Shown here one piece after another: positions 26,190 through 35,751 of a stretch of DNA of 64,000 nt. The DNA is from Chryseobacterium tagetis (lineage in GTDB: Bacteria; Bacteroidota; Bacteroidia; Flavobacteriales; Weeksellaceae): the NCBI RefSeq assembly GCF_016735585.2, contig NZ_JAERSE020000001.1, positions 434,001-498,000 of the forward strand. Direction: 5' to 3'. The translations under genes and the position numbers were made by a program. The first letter of the stretch is position 1. The number at the start of each line of letters is the position of its first letter. Below the pieces are notes generated by a model. The model saw only the letters and a list, made by a program, of their open reading frames with translations. It ran no database searches and was not told where the DNA came from.

Positions 26190-28712
26190 ATGAATTCCTT
26201 ATCAAAGTCAATAACAATGCTGGTTTTAATTCTGTTCTTCGGAATTAAGATTAAATCTGCACAACCGTTCATCACGTTGGAAAAAACTTCTGATGCGATG
26301 GTTGTGAAAGAAAAATTTACCCAGCTTTCTCTTTATTTTGATAAAACGATTGATAAAGGAGTTATAAGAGCGATTCATAATCTTCAGACTGATTTTCAGA
26401 AAGTAACAGGAAGTTCTCCTAATCTTTTAAACCAAGTTTCGGCTTCTCAGTCTCCGTTAATTATTATCGGAACGATCGGAACAAATTCTGTGATTGATGA
26501 ATTGATCAAAAAGGAAAAAATCAACGAAAAAGACTTAAAGGACAAAAAAGAAAAATTCATCATTCAGAATATAAAAGATTTCAACGGAATCTCTGAGGCA
26601 ATCGTAATTGCAGGAAGCGACAAACGCGGAACGATCTACGGAATCTACGAATTTTCAAAACAAATAGGCGTTTCTCCATGGAATTACTGGGCAGATGTTC
26701 CGGTAAAAAAATCTGAAAATCTTTATTTTAAAAGAGGGATTTATACCGATGGAGAACCTGCTGTAGAATATCGCGGAATCTTTTTAAACGATGAAGAACC
26801 TTCGTTGGGAAGCTGGGCAAGAGCAACTTTTGGAGGGATTAATGCTCAGTTTTACGAAAAGGTTTTTGAACTGATTTTAAGATTAAAAGGAAACTATTTA
26901 TGGCCTGCAATGTGGGGAAAAGCATTCTATGACGATGATCCGCAAAATGGAGTTTTAGCCGATGAAATGGGAATTATCATGGGAACTTCTCATCACGAAC
27001 CGATGGCTTTGGCACAAACTGACTGGCATCGCTATATTAAAAAGAATAATGTACCGAATATCTGGGATTACTCTAAAAATTCTGAAGTTCTTCAACAGTT
27101 CTGGAAATCAGGGATTGAAAGAAGTAAAAACTGGGAAAAGCTGGTAACAGTCGGGATGCGTGGAGACGGTGACGAAGCAATGGGAGATAAAACTAATATT
27201 GCTTTGCTGGAGAAAATTGTAAATGACCAAAGGAAAATCATAGAAAAAACAACAGGTGAAAAAGCAGAAAAAACGCCGCAGGTTTGGGCATTGTATAAAG
27301 AAGTTCAGGACTATTATGATGAAGGAATGAGAGTTCCGGATGATGTTATTTTGCTTTTTTGTGATGATAATTGGGGAAATGTGCGTAAACTTCCCGATCT
27401 CTCAAAACCCTTACACCAAGGAGGATACGGAATGTATTATCATTTCGATTATGTAGGCGGACCCAGAAATTCTAAATGGATCAATATAAGCCCCATTCAG
27501 AGAGTTTGGGAACAGATGAATCTGACCTATGAACATGGGGTAGACAAAGTGTGGGTGGTCAATGTGGGAGATTTAAAACCCATGGAATTTCCTATCAGCT
27601 TTTTCTTAGATATGGCTTGGAACCCGAAACAGTTTAATGCCGGAAATCTTATGGAGTATACAGAAAAATGGGCTTCTGAACAATTTGGAGCTCAATATTC
27701 CAAAGAAATTGCAAGAATGATCAATCTCTATGCTAAATACAACCGAAGAGTAACCCCGGAAACTTTAGACTGGAAAACATACAGCCTCGAAAATTATAAT
27801 GAATTTGAGACCGTGGTCAGTGATTACCAAAAATTGGCTCTTGATGCAAACAGGCTTTATAACGAAATTCCTAAGGAATATAAAGATGCCTATTTCCAAC
27901 TGGTTTTGTATCCTATTGATGCATGCAGCAATTTGTATGAGATGTATTCTAACGTTGCGAAAAATAGACAGCTCGCTTCTAGAAAAGATGTAAAAGCAAA
28001 TGAATTTGCGGATAAGGTAAAGAAGAATTTCGATTACGATACTTTTCTTCAGCATCAATATAACAATGAAATTTCCGGAGGGAAATGGCAGCATATGATG
28101 GATCAGACCAGAATTGGATATGAAAACTGGCAGCAGCCTGAAAAAGATAAAATGCCTGAAGTCATCTATATTTCAGAAGAAGGCGCAAAAAATAAAGTAT
28201 TCAAAGAGAAAGACGGTTATATTTCCATTGAAGCTGAACACTTTTCCCGCAAAAATCAAACAGAGAAAATGGGATGGGAAATCATTCCTGATTTTGGGAA
28301 AACATTATCCGGAATCACCATTTTTCCACAAAATATTTCTCCCAAAGAAAATGAAAATGTATCTGTAGAATATGATGTAAACTTTTCTTCGACAGGAACT
28401 TTTGAGGTTCAGTTGTTATTAGCACCGACTCTGAATTTTAACAGCAATAAAGGACTCCGTTATGAAATTTCTTTTGACGGCAAAAAGCCACAAGTAGTGA
28501 ACTTCAACGGGAATTATCGCGGAGAATTAGGACAATGGGAGTCGGAGCACATTATAAAATCAATTACAAAACATACCATCATGAAACCGGGAAAACATAC
28601 GTTGCGATTCCGTGTGTTGGATGCCGGAATTGTTTTAGAAAAAGTCCTTATCAATACAGGAGGTTTAAAATCCTCTTATCTTGGAGCTCCCGAAAGCGAT
28701 TTTGAACAATAA
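26190..28712 (+). CDS. GH115 alpha-glucuronidase
   Basis: An 840-aa secreted enzyme with a signal peptide ending about residue 24 (IKSAQ). Family GH115 removes (4-O-methyl)glucuronic acid from internal as well as terminal xylose units of glucuronoxylan. Signatures seen are SWARATFGGINAQFYEKVFELILRLKGNYLWPAMWG (about 215-250, read here as two adjacent conserved blocks), DEMGIIMGTSHHEPM, VTVGMRGDGDEAM and VWVVNVGDLKPMEFP. The C-terminal about 150 residues form the accessory beta domain (YISIEAEHFSRK). It is coupled by 21 bp to GH43 and followed after 36 bp by the epimerase. Confidence 0.93.
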   Translation: MNSLSKSITMLVLILFFGIKIKSAQPFITLEKTSDAMVVKEKFTQLSLYFDKTIDKGVIRAIHNLQTDFQKVTGSSPNLLNQVSASQSPLIIIGTIGTNSVIDELIKKEKINEKDLKDKKEKFIIQNIKDFNGISEAIVIAGSDKRGTIYGIYEFSKQIGVSPWNYWADVPVKKSENLYFKRGIYTDGEPAVEYRGIFLNDEEPSLGSWARATFGGINAQFYEKVFELILRLKGNYLWPAMWGKAFYDDDPQNGVLADEMGIIMGTSHHEPMALAQTDWHRYIKKNNVPNIWDYSKNSEVLQQFWKSGIERSKNWEKLVTVGMRGDGDEAMGDKTNIALLEKIVNDQRKIIEKTTGEKAEKTPQVWALYKEVQDYYDEGMRVPDDVILLFCDDNWGNVRKLPDLSKPLHQGGYGMYYHFDYVGGPRNSKWINISPIQRVWEQMNLTYEHGVDKVWVVNVGDLKPMEFPISFFLDMAWNPKQFNAGNLMEYTEKWASEQFGAQYSKEIARMINLYAKYNRRVTPETLDWKTYSLENYNEFETVVSDYQKLALDANRLYNEIPKEYKDAYFQLVLYPIDACSNLYEMYSNVAKNRQLASRKDVKANEFADKVKKNFDYDTFLQHQYNNEISGGKWQHMMDQTRIGYENWQQPEKDKMPEVIYISEEGAKNKVFKEKDGYISIEAEHFSRKNQTEKMGWEIIPDFGKTLSGITIFPQNISPKENENVSVEYDVNFSSTGTFEVQLLLAPTLNFNSNKGLRYEISFDGKKPQVVNFNGNYRGELGQWESEHIIKSITKHTIMKPGKHTLRFRVLDAGIVLEKVLINTGGLKSSYLGAPESDFEQ

Positions 28713-28748
28713 TTTACCCTTAATAGAATAAATAAAAGAAACCCAACA

Positions 28749-29822
28749 ATGAGAACTATTCAGATTTCAGATTTTGGAATAACGAAAAATGGCGATGAAA
28801 TCAAGAAATACACCCTCATCAATAAAAACGGAATGCAGGCAGAAATCATCAATTACGGAGGAATTGTCACTTCCCTTACTGCTCCGGACAGAAATGGAAA
28901 GTATGAAGACATAGTATTAGGTTTTATACAACCTGAACATTACTTCAATGATAACGGATACTTTTTTGGCGCATTGATCGGAAGATATGCCAACCGAATT
29001 GCTCATGCAGAGTTCAGTTTGGAAGGTGAAGTTTTCACTGTTGATAAGAATGACAATTCCAATTGCCTTCACGGAGGACAAAACGGTTTTCATACACAGA
29101 TTTGGAAAGCAGAACCTATCGAAAATAATGGATTTTCTTCATTAAAACTTACTCATACAAGTGAAGATGGAGAAAGCGGATTTCCCGGAAAATTGTTGGT
29201 GATAGTGATTTATACTCTTACAGATGACGATGCTTTGGAGATTTTTTATGAAGCAAGAACTGATAAAATGACTGTGGTTAACCTCACTCATCACTCTTAT
29301 TTTAATCTTTCAGGAGATTTTACTAAGACGATTGTTGACCATGAATTACAAATCAAGGCAGATCAGTTTTTACCCATAAATGATTCTTCAATTCCAACAG
29401 GAGAAAAGGTGATGGTAAAAGAAACCCCTTTTGATTTTACAGCTTTTAAGAAAATAGGGAAAGATATTGATGAACAACATGAACAATTAGAAAAAGCAAA
29501 CGGATATGATCATAACTGGATATTGAACGGAGAAGGTTTGAGAACGATAGCTAAAGTGTATCATTCGGAAACAGGAAGAGCTATGGAAGTTATTTCTGAC
29601 CAGCCGGGTGTTCAGTTCTATTCCGGGAATTTTTTAGACGGAAAATATGAGACAAAAACGGGTGGAAAAAATACTTCCAGAACAGGATTTTGTTTAGAAA
29701 CACAACATTATCCGGACGCTCCGAATCAATACTTATTTCCTTCGACAGAATTAAAACCCGGAGAAAAATATCAGTCTCAGACGATCTATAAATTTTCTGC
29801 AAAAAATAATAAGAAAGATTAA
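28749..29822 (+). CDS. galM: Aldose 1-epimerase (mutarotase)
   Basis: A 357-aa GalM-family enzyme, cytosolic with no signal peptide, that interconverts alpha and beta anomers of aldoses. Motifs include NYGGIVTSLTAPDRNG, IGRYANRIAHAEF (Arg-Asn of the substrate site), NCLHGGQNGF, NLTHHSYFNLSG (catalytic His), NGYDHNW and the C-terminal FCLETQHYPDAPN with the catalytic Glu. In this locus it would speed xylose mutarotation ahead of the isomerase. It closes the first block of xylan genes; a gap of nearly 600 bp follows. Confidence 0.93.
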   Translation: MRTIQISDFGITKNGDEIKKYTLINKNGMQAEIINYGGIVTSLTAPDRNGKYEDIVLGFIQPEHYFNDNGYFFGALIGRYANRIAHAEFSLEGEVFTVDKNDNSNCLHGGQNGFHTQIWKAEPIENNGFSSLKLTHTSEDGESGFPGKLLVIVIYTLTDDDALEIFYEARTDKMTVVNLTHHSYFNLSGDFTKTIVDHELQIKADQFLPINDSSIPTGEKVMVKETPFDFTAFKKIGKDIDEQHEQLEKANGYDHNWILNGEGLRTIAKVYHSETGRAMEVISDQPGVQFYSGNFLDGKYETKTGGKNTSRTGFCLETQHYPDAPNQYLFPSTELKPGEKYQSQTIYKFSAKNNKKD

Positions 29823-30406
29823 GTTTATTTCAAGAGTTGTAGAAATTTCTGGGAAGAGAGTAAATACAGCTTGTAAGTGAATTTTTAGGGGAAAAAATAA
29901 GGCTTTACTATTTGATTTTCCTCTAAAAACACATTAAAAATACATGAACTCAGTGTTAAAAATATGTTAAAATATAATGGTTGATAAACAGAAAATTTTT
30001 AGGTAGGAATTTTTAAGCTTATCCTAAAAAATACGATAAGTTATCAATAGAAATAGTAAATATTTTTTCAAAACTTTCAGTAGATATTTATATAAGGTTA
30101 ATTGCTTTTTAAAAGGAATTTTTTATAATAAAAAGTATTCTTATTTTTTATGATAAGGTAATGTGTTTAGCTCTTGTTTTAAAATTGAATAATCTCCTTT
30201 GTTAAAGCGATTAATCTCTCTAGAAACTGAAATTGTTTTGTATATAAATACTTTCTTTTATTTTAGAAATGTTGAAAATAAATTGTGTTTAAGAAACGAT
30301 TATTACTGATAATAGTTTAAAGTTTAACTCATTTTATTTTAAATAATAAATCAAATAAAACAATTCTGTCGAAATACGATAAATTGTGAAATCAAGTACT
30401 CTTATT
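29823..30406. other. AT-rich intergenic region with GATAA repeats
   Basis: No credible ORF. Seen directly: CTTATC (30018-30023) and GATAAG (30035-30040) as an inverted pair; the palindrome GATAAGTTATC (30035-30045); ATGATAAGG (30150-30158); and the 11-mer AAATACGATAA at 30029-30039 and again at 30372-30382. The half-site GATAA/TTATC resembles the elements upstream of the Nudix regulator. The region may therefore carry the promoter and operators of the second xylan gene block. The AT content makes chance matches easy. Confidence 0.35.
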
Positions 30407-32116
30407 ATGAATTGGAATAAAGCAATGGTTCTTTCAGTTATTTTTCTGTCATTTCTCGCAAATGCTCAGGAAAAGCCTCATTTGCAGAAAAAAGGAACGG
30501 CAACACAACTTGTTGTAGATCAGAAACCGTTTCTTATTTTGGGAGGAGAATTGGGGAATTCTTCAGCTTCCTCATTTCAGGACATTGAAAGAGACTTTCC
30601 AAAACTTCAGAAAATGGGACTGAATACGGTTCTGGTTCCGGCGTATTGGGATCTGATCGAGCAGGAAGAAGGAAAATTTGATTTTGGTTTAATTGATAAA
30701 GCGATTGATCAGGCGAGAAAAAATGACTTGAAAGTCGTTTTCCTTTGGTTTGGTGCCTGGAAAAACTCAATGTCGTGTTATGCACCACTTTGGTTTAAAA
30801 AAGACTATAAAAAATATCCCAGAGCGTATTCAAAAGCAGGAAAACCAATGGAAATTGCCAGTTCTTTTTCCGAAAACGTATTGAATGCAGACAATAAAGC
30901 TTTTGGAGAATTAATGAAACATATTGCTTCCGTTGATCAGTCTCAGGGAACGGTGGTGATGATTCAGGTGGAAAATGAAATCGGAATGCTGGAAGGTGCA
31001 AGGGACTATTCGAAAGAAGCCAATGCAATCTTTAATGCACAGGTTTCTGCAAATCTGATACAATTCCTGACAAAAAATAAAAAAGAACTTCATCCTTCAT
31101 TATCCGAAAAATGGGGAAAACAAGGTTTTAAAACAAAAGGAAACTGGCAGGAAATCTTCGGAAATGATTTGTATACTGATGAATTATTTACCGCATATTC
31201 TTACGCTCAATATGTGGAAAAACTGGCAAAAACGGCCCGTTCCATTCATAACATTCCTTTATATGTAAATGCTGCGATGAACAGCAGAAACAGACAGCCG
31301 GGAGAATATCCTGCAGGAGGACCTTTAGCACATTTGGTAGATATTTGGCACGCCGGAGCGCCAAGTATAGATATGATTTCTCCTGATTTATATGATGGAG
31401 AATTTACAACATGGTCTTCCAAATATAAGCTGCAAAACAATCCATTGTTTGTTCCGGAAATCAAAATGACACAAAACAACGGAGTTCAGGCATTTTATGC
31501 ATTCGGAGAACATGATGCGATTGGATACAGTCCGTTTTCTATTGAAAATAATTCTGAAGCCGGAAGCAAAAGATTATCAGAAGCCTATTCAAAATTAAAA
31601 GAATTGATGCCTGTATTGACGAAATATCAAGGACAGGGACAATCTAAAGGATTGCTTTTTGACCAGAAAAATCCTGAACAGATTATCAATTTTGATGATG
31701 TAAAAATTACAGCAAGACATTTTTTCTCGCTTCCATGGGATCCCAGAGCAAAGGACGGAAGTGTTTGGCCGGAAGGTGGCGGATTGATTCTGAGACTGGC
31801 AAAAGATGAATACATCATTGCCGGAAGCGGAATTGTGGTAGAATTTGAAAAAGAAAACGAGAAAAAAGAAGTTCAGGCAAAAGATTTAGGAGAAGATGGT
31901 TTTGCGGCTCAAGGCGGAAAATCCCAGACTCAAAATTCCTGGAATGGAGGGAAAAGATCAGGAATCGGTCCTGTAGATGAAATCAGCATTGATGAAAACG
32001 GAAAATTTAAATATGTAAGAAGATTAAATGGCGATCAAACACATCAGGGAAGACACGTCCGAATCGGTGTTGACGATTTTCAGATTCTTCATGTGAAACT
32101 CTATGAATATCAGTAA
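30407..32116 (+). CDS. Secreted GH35-like glycoside hydrolase (DUF5597 type)
   Basis: A 569-aa protein from the ATG at 30407; a GTG 21 bases upstream is also in frame. The ATG is preferred because it starts a clean signal peptide (MNWNKAMVLSVIFLSFLANAQ). The fold is a TIM barrel of the GH35/GH42 kind: FPKLQKMGLNTVLVPAYWDLIE, VVMIQVENEIG (acid/base Glu191 from this start), IDMISPDLYDGEF and PLFVPEIKMTQ with a plausible nucleophile Glu. The C-terminal beta domain matches the family often annotated beta-galactosidase with DUF5597. In a xylan locus the true substrate may be a galactosyl or arabinosyl side chain, which cannot be read from the sequence. Confidence 0.85.
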   Translation: MNWNKAMVLSVIFLSFLANAQEKPHLQKKGTATQLVVDQKPFLILGGELGNSSASSFQDIERDFPKLQKMGLNTVLVPAYWDLIEQEEGKFDFGLIDKAIDQARKNDLKVVFLWFGAWKNSMSCYAPLWFKKDYKKYPRAYSKAGKPMEIASSFSENVLNADNKAFGELMKHIASVDQSQGTVVMIQVENEIGMLEGARDYSKEANAIFNAQVSANLIQFLTKNKKELHPSLSEKWGKQGFKTKGNWQEIFGNDLYTDELFTAYSYAQYVEKLAKTARSIHNIPLYVNAAMNSRNRQPGEYPAGGPLAHLVDIWHAGAPSIDMISPDLYDGEFTTWSSKYKLQNNPLFVPEIKMTQNNGVQAFYAFGEHDAIGYSPFSIENNSEAGSKRLSEAYSKLKELMPVLTKYQGQGQSKGLLFDQKNPEQIINFDDVKITARHFFSLPWDPRAKDGSVWPEGGGLILRLAKDEYIIAGSGIVVEFEKENEKKEVQAKDLGEDGFAAQGGKSQTQNSWNGGKRSGIGPVDEISIDENGKFKYVRRLNGDQTHQGRHVRIGVDDFQILHVKLYEYQ

Positions 32117-32129
32117 GATTATCAATAGG

Positions 32130-32182
32130 AACGGGCTTTAGCCCGTTTACGAAATAAAAAACAATCCATAAAGGCTTTAGCC
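32130..32182. repeat. Short GGCTTTAGCC palindromic repeats
   Basis: AACGGGCT-TT-AGCCCGTT (32130-32147) is a perfect 8-bp stem. A second GGCTTTAGCC unit follows at 32173-32182. This hairpin word is of a kind seen dispersed between genes in flavobacteria. It may act as a 3' stabiliser or a weak terminator between two same-strand genes. Confidence 0.6.
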
Positions 32183-32195
32183 AAAATATATCAAA

Positions 32196-34112
32196 ATGAA
32201 TAAAACAAAATTCTTCAAAATTATATTTTCAGCGATTTTATTTTGTGTTTTTGGTTTCATCAATGCGAAAATTAAACTTCCCCGATTAGTTTCAGACGGA
32301 ATGGTTTTACAGCGCGACCAGCCTTTAAAAATCTGGGGTTGGGCAGATTCAGGAGAAAAAGTTGAAATTCAGTTTCAAAATAAAAAATATAATACAATAG
32401 CCGACAAATCAGGAAACTGGAAAATCGATCTTCCGAAAATGAAATTAGGTGGACCTTTTACCATGGCAATCAATGAAATTACATTAAAAAATATTTTAAT
32501 TGGTGATGTTTATGTATGTTCAGGTCAGTCGAATATGGAACTTCCGATGCGAAGAGTCAAAACATTGTATCCTCAGGAACTCATTAATGCCAATAATACC
32601 CATATCCGATTTTTTACGGTTCCTCAGAAATATAATTTTAAAGAAGCTCAAAATGATCTGGATGGTGGAAGTTGGGAAGAAACCAATCCTCAAACTGTTC
32701 AGAATTTTTCAGCGGTTGCCTATTTTTTTGCAAAAGAAATGTATCAGTACAATAAAATTCCGGTGGGAATTCTTCATTCAAGCTTGGGAGGGTCTCCGGT
32801 TCAGGCGTGGATGGATGTCAATTCATTAAAAAAATACCCAGAATATATTTCCGAAGCTGAAAAATGGAAAAGTGATGATCTGATCTCTCAAACCGAATCT
32901 TCCGAAAAAACATTGAGTAATAATTGGTATGTGGAATTAGACAAACTTGATCCGGGAATTGAAAATGGTTGGGAAAAATTCGATTTGAATGATTCCAACT
33001 GGAAAAAAATGAATGTACCCGGTTCTTGGGAAGATCTGGAAAAACCTTTTGACGGTTCCGTGTGGTTCAGAAAAGAAATTAATCTTCCGAAAGGAGCGGA
33101 TAAAAACGTAGCATTTCTCAATTTAGGAAGAATCAAAGATGCTGATGTCACTTATATTAACGGACAAAAAATAGGAAATGTTACTTACGAATATCCGCCG
33201 CGTTGGTATGATATTCCTTCAGGAATTTTAAAAGAAGGTAAAAATATCATTACAGTAAGAATAACCAATGGAAGCGGAAAAGGGGAATTTATAAAAGATA
33301 AAGACTATTTCCTTCAAATGGGTTCCGAAAAAATCGATTTAAAAGGAGAATGGAAATATAACGTAGGTGCTGTGATGGATCGTCCTGCTCCCGGACAAAC
33401 GTTCATCCGTTGGAAACCGACAGGATTGTACAATGCGATGTTGAATCCTTTAATTCAATATCCTATAAAAGCGGTTCTTTGGTATCAGGGAGAAAGTAAT
33501 ACGGCAAAACCGCAGGAATACCAGGATCTTTTATCAACAATGATTTTAGACTGGAGAACTAAATGGAATCAGAAAGATCTGCCTTTTTTCATTGTTCAGC
33601 TGGCGAATTTCATGCAGACAAAATCTGAACCTGTTGAAAGCAATTGGGCAGAATTAAGAGAGCAACAAAGGAAAGTTTCTCAAACTCTTCCTAATACCGG
33701 ACTTGCCGTAACCATCGATGTCGGCGAATGGAATGACATTCATCCGCTCAATAAAAAAGAAATAGGAAAAAGGCTTGCTCTTCAGGCAGAAAAAGCGTTG
33801 TTTGATAAGAATATTATTGCAGACGGACCCGTTTACGAATCCATGAAAATCGAAGGAAATAAAATTATTTTAACCTTTAAAAAAGGAACTGATGATTTTG
33901 CACAAACTTCACCATTAAAAGGTTTTGCTATAAAAAGAAATGAAGGAAATTTCAAATGGGCAAATGCAAAAATAGAAGGAAATAAAATCATCGTCTGGAA
34001 TGATGAAATTAAAAATCCTGTAGCCGTTCGTTATGCTTGGGCAGATAATCCCCAAGACGCCAATCTGAAAAATAAAAAAGGAATTCCAGCTTCACCATTC
34101 ACCACTGAATAA
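32196..34112 (+). CDS. Secreted SGNH carbohydrate esterase (sialate O-acetylesterase family)
   Basis: A 638-aa protein with an N-terminal signal peptide (about 1-24). The SGNH hydrolase domain is interrupted by an inserted galactose-binding-like beta domain (about residues 270-390: DDSNWKKMNVPGSWEDLEKP... VWFRKEI). Catalytic Ser112 lies in VCSGQSNMELP, block III is WYQGESNT, and the Asp-His pair is in WNDIHPLNK. Family members deacetylate sialic acids or, in xylan loci, acetylated xylan; the latter is the likely job here. It is followed after 121 bp by the transporter. Confidence 0.88.
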   Translation: MNKTKFFKIIFSAILFCVFGFINAKIKLPRLVSDGMVLQRDQPLKIWGWADSGEKVEIQFQNKKYNTIADKSGNWKIDLPKMKLGGPFTMAINEITLKNILIGDVYVCSGQSNMELPMRRVKTLYPQELINANNTHIRFFTVPQKYNFKEAQNDLDGGSWEETNPQTVQNFSAVAYFFAKEMYQYNKIPVGILHSSLGGSPVQAWMDVNSLKKYPEYISEAEKWKSDDLISQTESSEKTLSNNWYVELDKLDPGIENGWEKFDLNDSNWKKMNVPGSWEDLEKPFDGSVWFRKEINLPKGADKNVAFLNLGRIKDADVTYINGQKIGNVTYEYPPRWYDIPSGILKEGKNIITVRITNGSGKGEFIKDKDYFLQMGSEKIDLKGEWKYNVGAVMDRPAPGQTFIRWKPTGLYNAMLNPLIQYPIKAVLWYQGESNTAKPQEYQDLLSTMILDWRTKWNQKDLPFFIVQLANFMQTKSEPVESNWAELREQQRKVSQTLPNTGLAVTIDVGEWNDIHPLNKKEIGKRLALQAEKALFDKNIIADGPVYESMKIEGNKIILTFKKGTDDFAQTSPLKGFAIKRNEGNFKWANAKIEGNKIIVWNDEIKNPVAVRYAWADNPQDANLKNKKGIPASPFTTE

Positions 34113-34129
34113 TCTTAGCTAAAACTTTG

Positions 34130-34212
34130 TGGTCTTGCTAAGTGAAACGCCTTTGCGAACTTAAAAATATACAGAATAATATAAAAAAAATCTTAGCGCT
34201 CTTAGCGTTAAA
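34130..34212. repeat. Degenerate dispersed intergenic repeat
   Basis: The spacer between the esterase and transporter genes contains CTTTGTGGTCTTGCTAAGTG, CCTTTGCGAACTTAAAA and CTTAGCGCTCTTAGCG words. Words of this type occur as non-coding repeats in flavobacterial genomes. No ORF is present. Assignment is by recall of the motif type; copy number in this genome is not known. Confidence 0.4.
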
Positions 34213-34233
34213 AAATAAAACAGAAAAAACTAT

Positions 34234-35673
34234 ATGAACAATCAAAAAATATCAGTCATTGAAAAAGTAGGCTACAGTCTCGGAGATTTGGCGGCGAACC
34301 TTGTTTTCCAGACATTGGTGACGTACTTGGCCTATTTCTACACAGATATTTATGGCTTAAAACCCGAAGACGCTTCAATTATCACTTTAGTTGTCGGATT
34401 AATCGCAGGTTTCGGTTTCAATCCGTTGATTGGAGCTTTGGCAGACCGTACGCAAACCAAATGGGGGAAATTCCGTCCATGGATTCTGTTTTCTGCCGTT
34501 CCATTGGGAATTGCGGCGTTGATGGCTTTCAGTACCCCGGATTTTTCTTACAAAGGAAAAATGATATATGCGGCGATAACGTACACATTTTTATTACTTT
34601 TATACGCATCCAATAATCTTCCTTATTCTGCTTTAAGTGGGGTAATTACCGGAGATATGGGGGAAAGAAACAGTATTTCTTCCTATCGTTTTGTGGCGGT
34701 GATGTTTTCGCAATTTTTTGTGCAGGTTTTCATGCTTCCTATCATTTTATCAGTTGGAAACGGTGATAAAGCCATTGGAATTGAGATTGTAATGACTTGG
34801 TTGGCAATTATTGGTTCTATCATGCTTTTAATTACTTTTTTTACAACAAAAGAAAGAATTATTCCTAAACCAGAACAGCAATCAAGCTTTAAAGAAGATT
34901 TAAAAGATTTATTTAAAAATAAGCCTTGGCTGATTATGCTTTCCGTTACTGCGTTGATTTTCATTACTCTGGCAATGAAAGGAGGTTCCTATGTTTACTA
35001 TTTTAATAATTATGTAGATGAAACGGCTTTAAAAAATTTCATTTCTCCTATTACTTCATTTTTTGATTCTATCGGAATGAATTTCTTTGGTGAAGATGCA
35101 AAATCAGCCGGTTTCGGGTTATTTAATGCCGGAGGAATTATCATGATGATTATTGGGATTACTTTTTCAAAAGGATTTGCAGACAAATACGGGAAAAGAG
35201 ACGTTTTCATCGCATCACTTTTCATTTCTACCTTATTCGTTTTGATCTTTATTTTCTATCCGCCGAAATCTGTCGGTTTGATGTTCTTATCGCAGATCTG
35301 TCATGGTTTTTTCTACGGAATCAGCACTCCGATTTTGTGGGCGATGATTGCCGATGTAGCCGATTATTCAGAATGGAAAACCAACCGTAGAGCAACTGCG
35401 ATTATTTTCTCTGCAATGATGGTAGGTTTAAAAGTAGGATTGAGCATTGGAAGTGCTTTGGTGGCTTCAATTATTGGAAAATACGGATATATTTCTGCAT
35501 CAGGAAGTCAGCATATTGTTCAGCCTGAAACGGTAGCAACAGGAGCAAAAATGCTGGTGAGTATTTTCCCGGCTATTCCTTTTTTTCTGGCTTGCGGACT
35601 TCTTTTCTTTTATGAAATTAATAAGAAAATGGAAGTGGAAATTGAGAAAGATTTAGCGGAAAGAAGGAAATAA
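34234..35673 (+). CDS. GPH-family sugar:cation symporter (xyloside transporter)
   Basis: A 479-aa, 12-segment inner-membrane transporter of the glycoside-pentoside-hexuronide:cation symporter family within the MFS. Family signatures are KVGYSLGDLAANLVFQ at the N-terminus, NPLIGALADRTQTKWGKFRPWILF in the 2-3 loop, and YGISTPILWAMIADVADYSEWKTNRRATAI in the second half. It sits between the esterase and the xylanase, so import of xylose, xylo-oligosaccharides or an aldouronic acid is likely. It is the only inner-membrane sugar transporter in the locus. Confidence 0.92.
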   Translation: MNNQKISVIEKVGYSLGDLAANLVFQTLVTYLAYFYTDIYGLKPEDASIITLVVGLIAGFGFNPLIGALADRTQTKWGKFRPWILFSAVPLGIAALMAFSTPDFSYKGKMIYAAITYTFLLLLYASNNLPYSALSGVITGDMGERNSISSYRFVAVMFSQFFVQVFMLPIILSVGNGDKAIGIEIVMTWLAIIGSIMLLITFFTTKERIIPKPEQQSSFKEDLKDLFKNKPWLIMLSVTALIFITLAMKGGSYVYYFNNYVDETALKNFISPITSFFDSIGMNFFGEDAKSAGFGLFNAGGIIMMIIGITFSKGFADKYGKRDVFIASLFISTLFVLIFIFYPPKSVGLMFLSQICHGFFYGISTPILWAMIADVADYSEWKTNRRATAIIFSAMMVGLKVGLSIGSALVASIIGKYGYISASGSQHIVQPETVATGAKMLVSIFPAIPFFLACGLLFFYEINKKMEVEIEKDLAERRK

Positions 35674-35690
35674 AAACAAAACAGAAAATG

Positions 35691-35723
35691 AAACCTCATA
35701 GGTTTTTAAAACCTATGAGGTTT
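35691..35723. repeat. Near-perfect 33-bp palindrome between transporter and xylanase genes
   Basis: AAACCTCATAGGTTTT and its exact reverse complement flank a single central T, giving a 16-bp perfect stem. It sits 18 bp after the transporter stop. Such CCTCATAGG hairpins are a known style of flavobacterial dispersed repeat, and this one could also stop transcription in either direction. Confidence 0.75.
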
Positions 35724-35751
35724 GAATATGATAACGCAAAAATAAAATTCA

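Noticed and set aside
30386..30406. GTG start 21 bases upstream for the GH35-like gene
   Set aside because: The ATG at 30407 begins a clean signal peptide, and GTG starts are less usual in this group.
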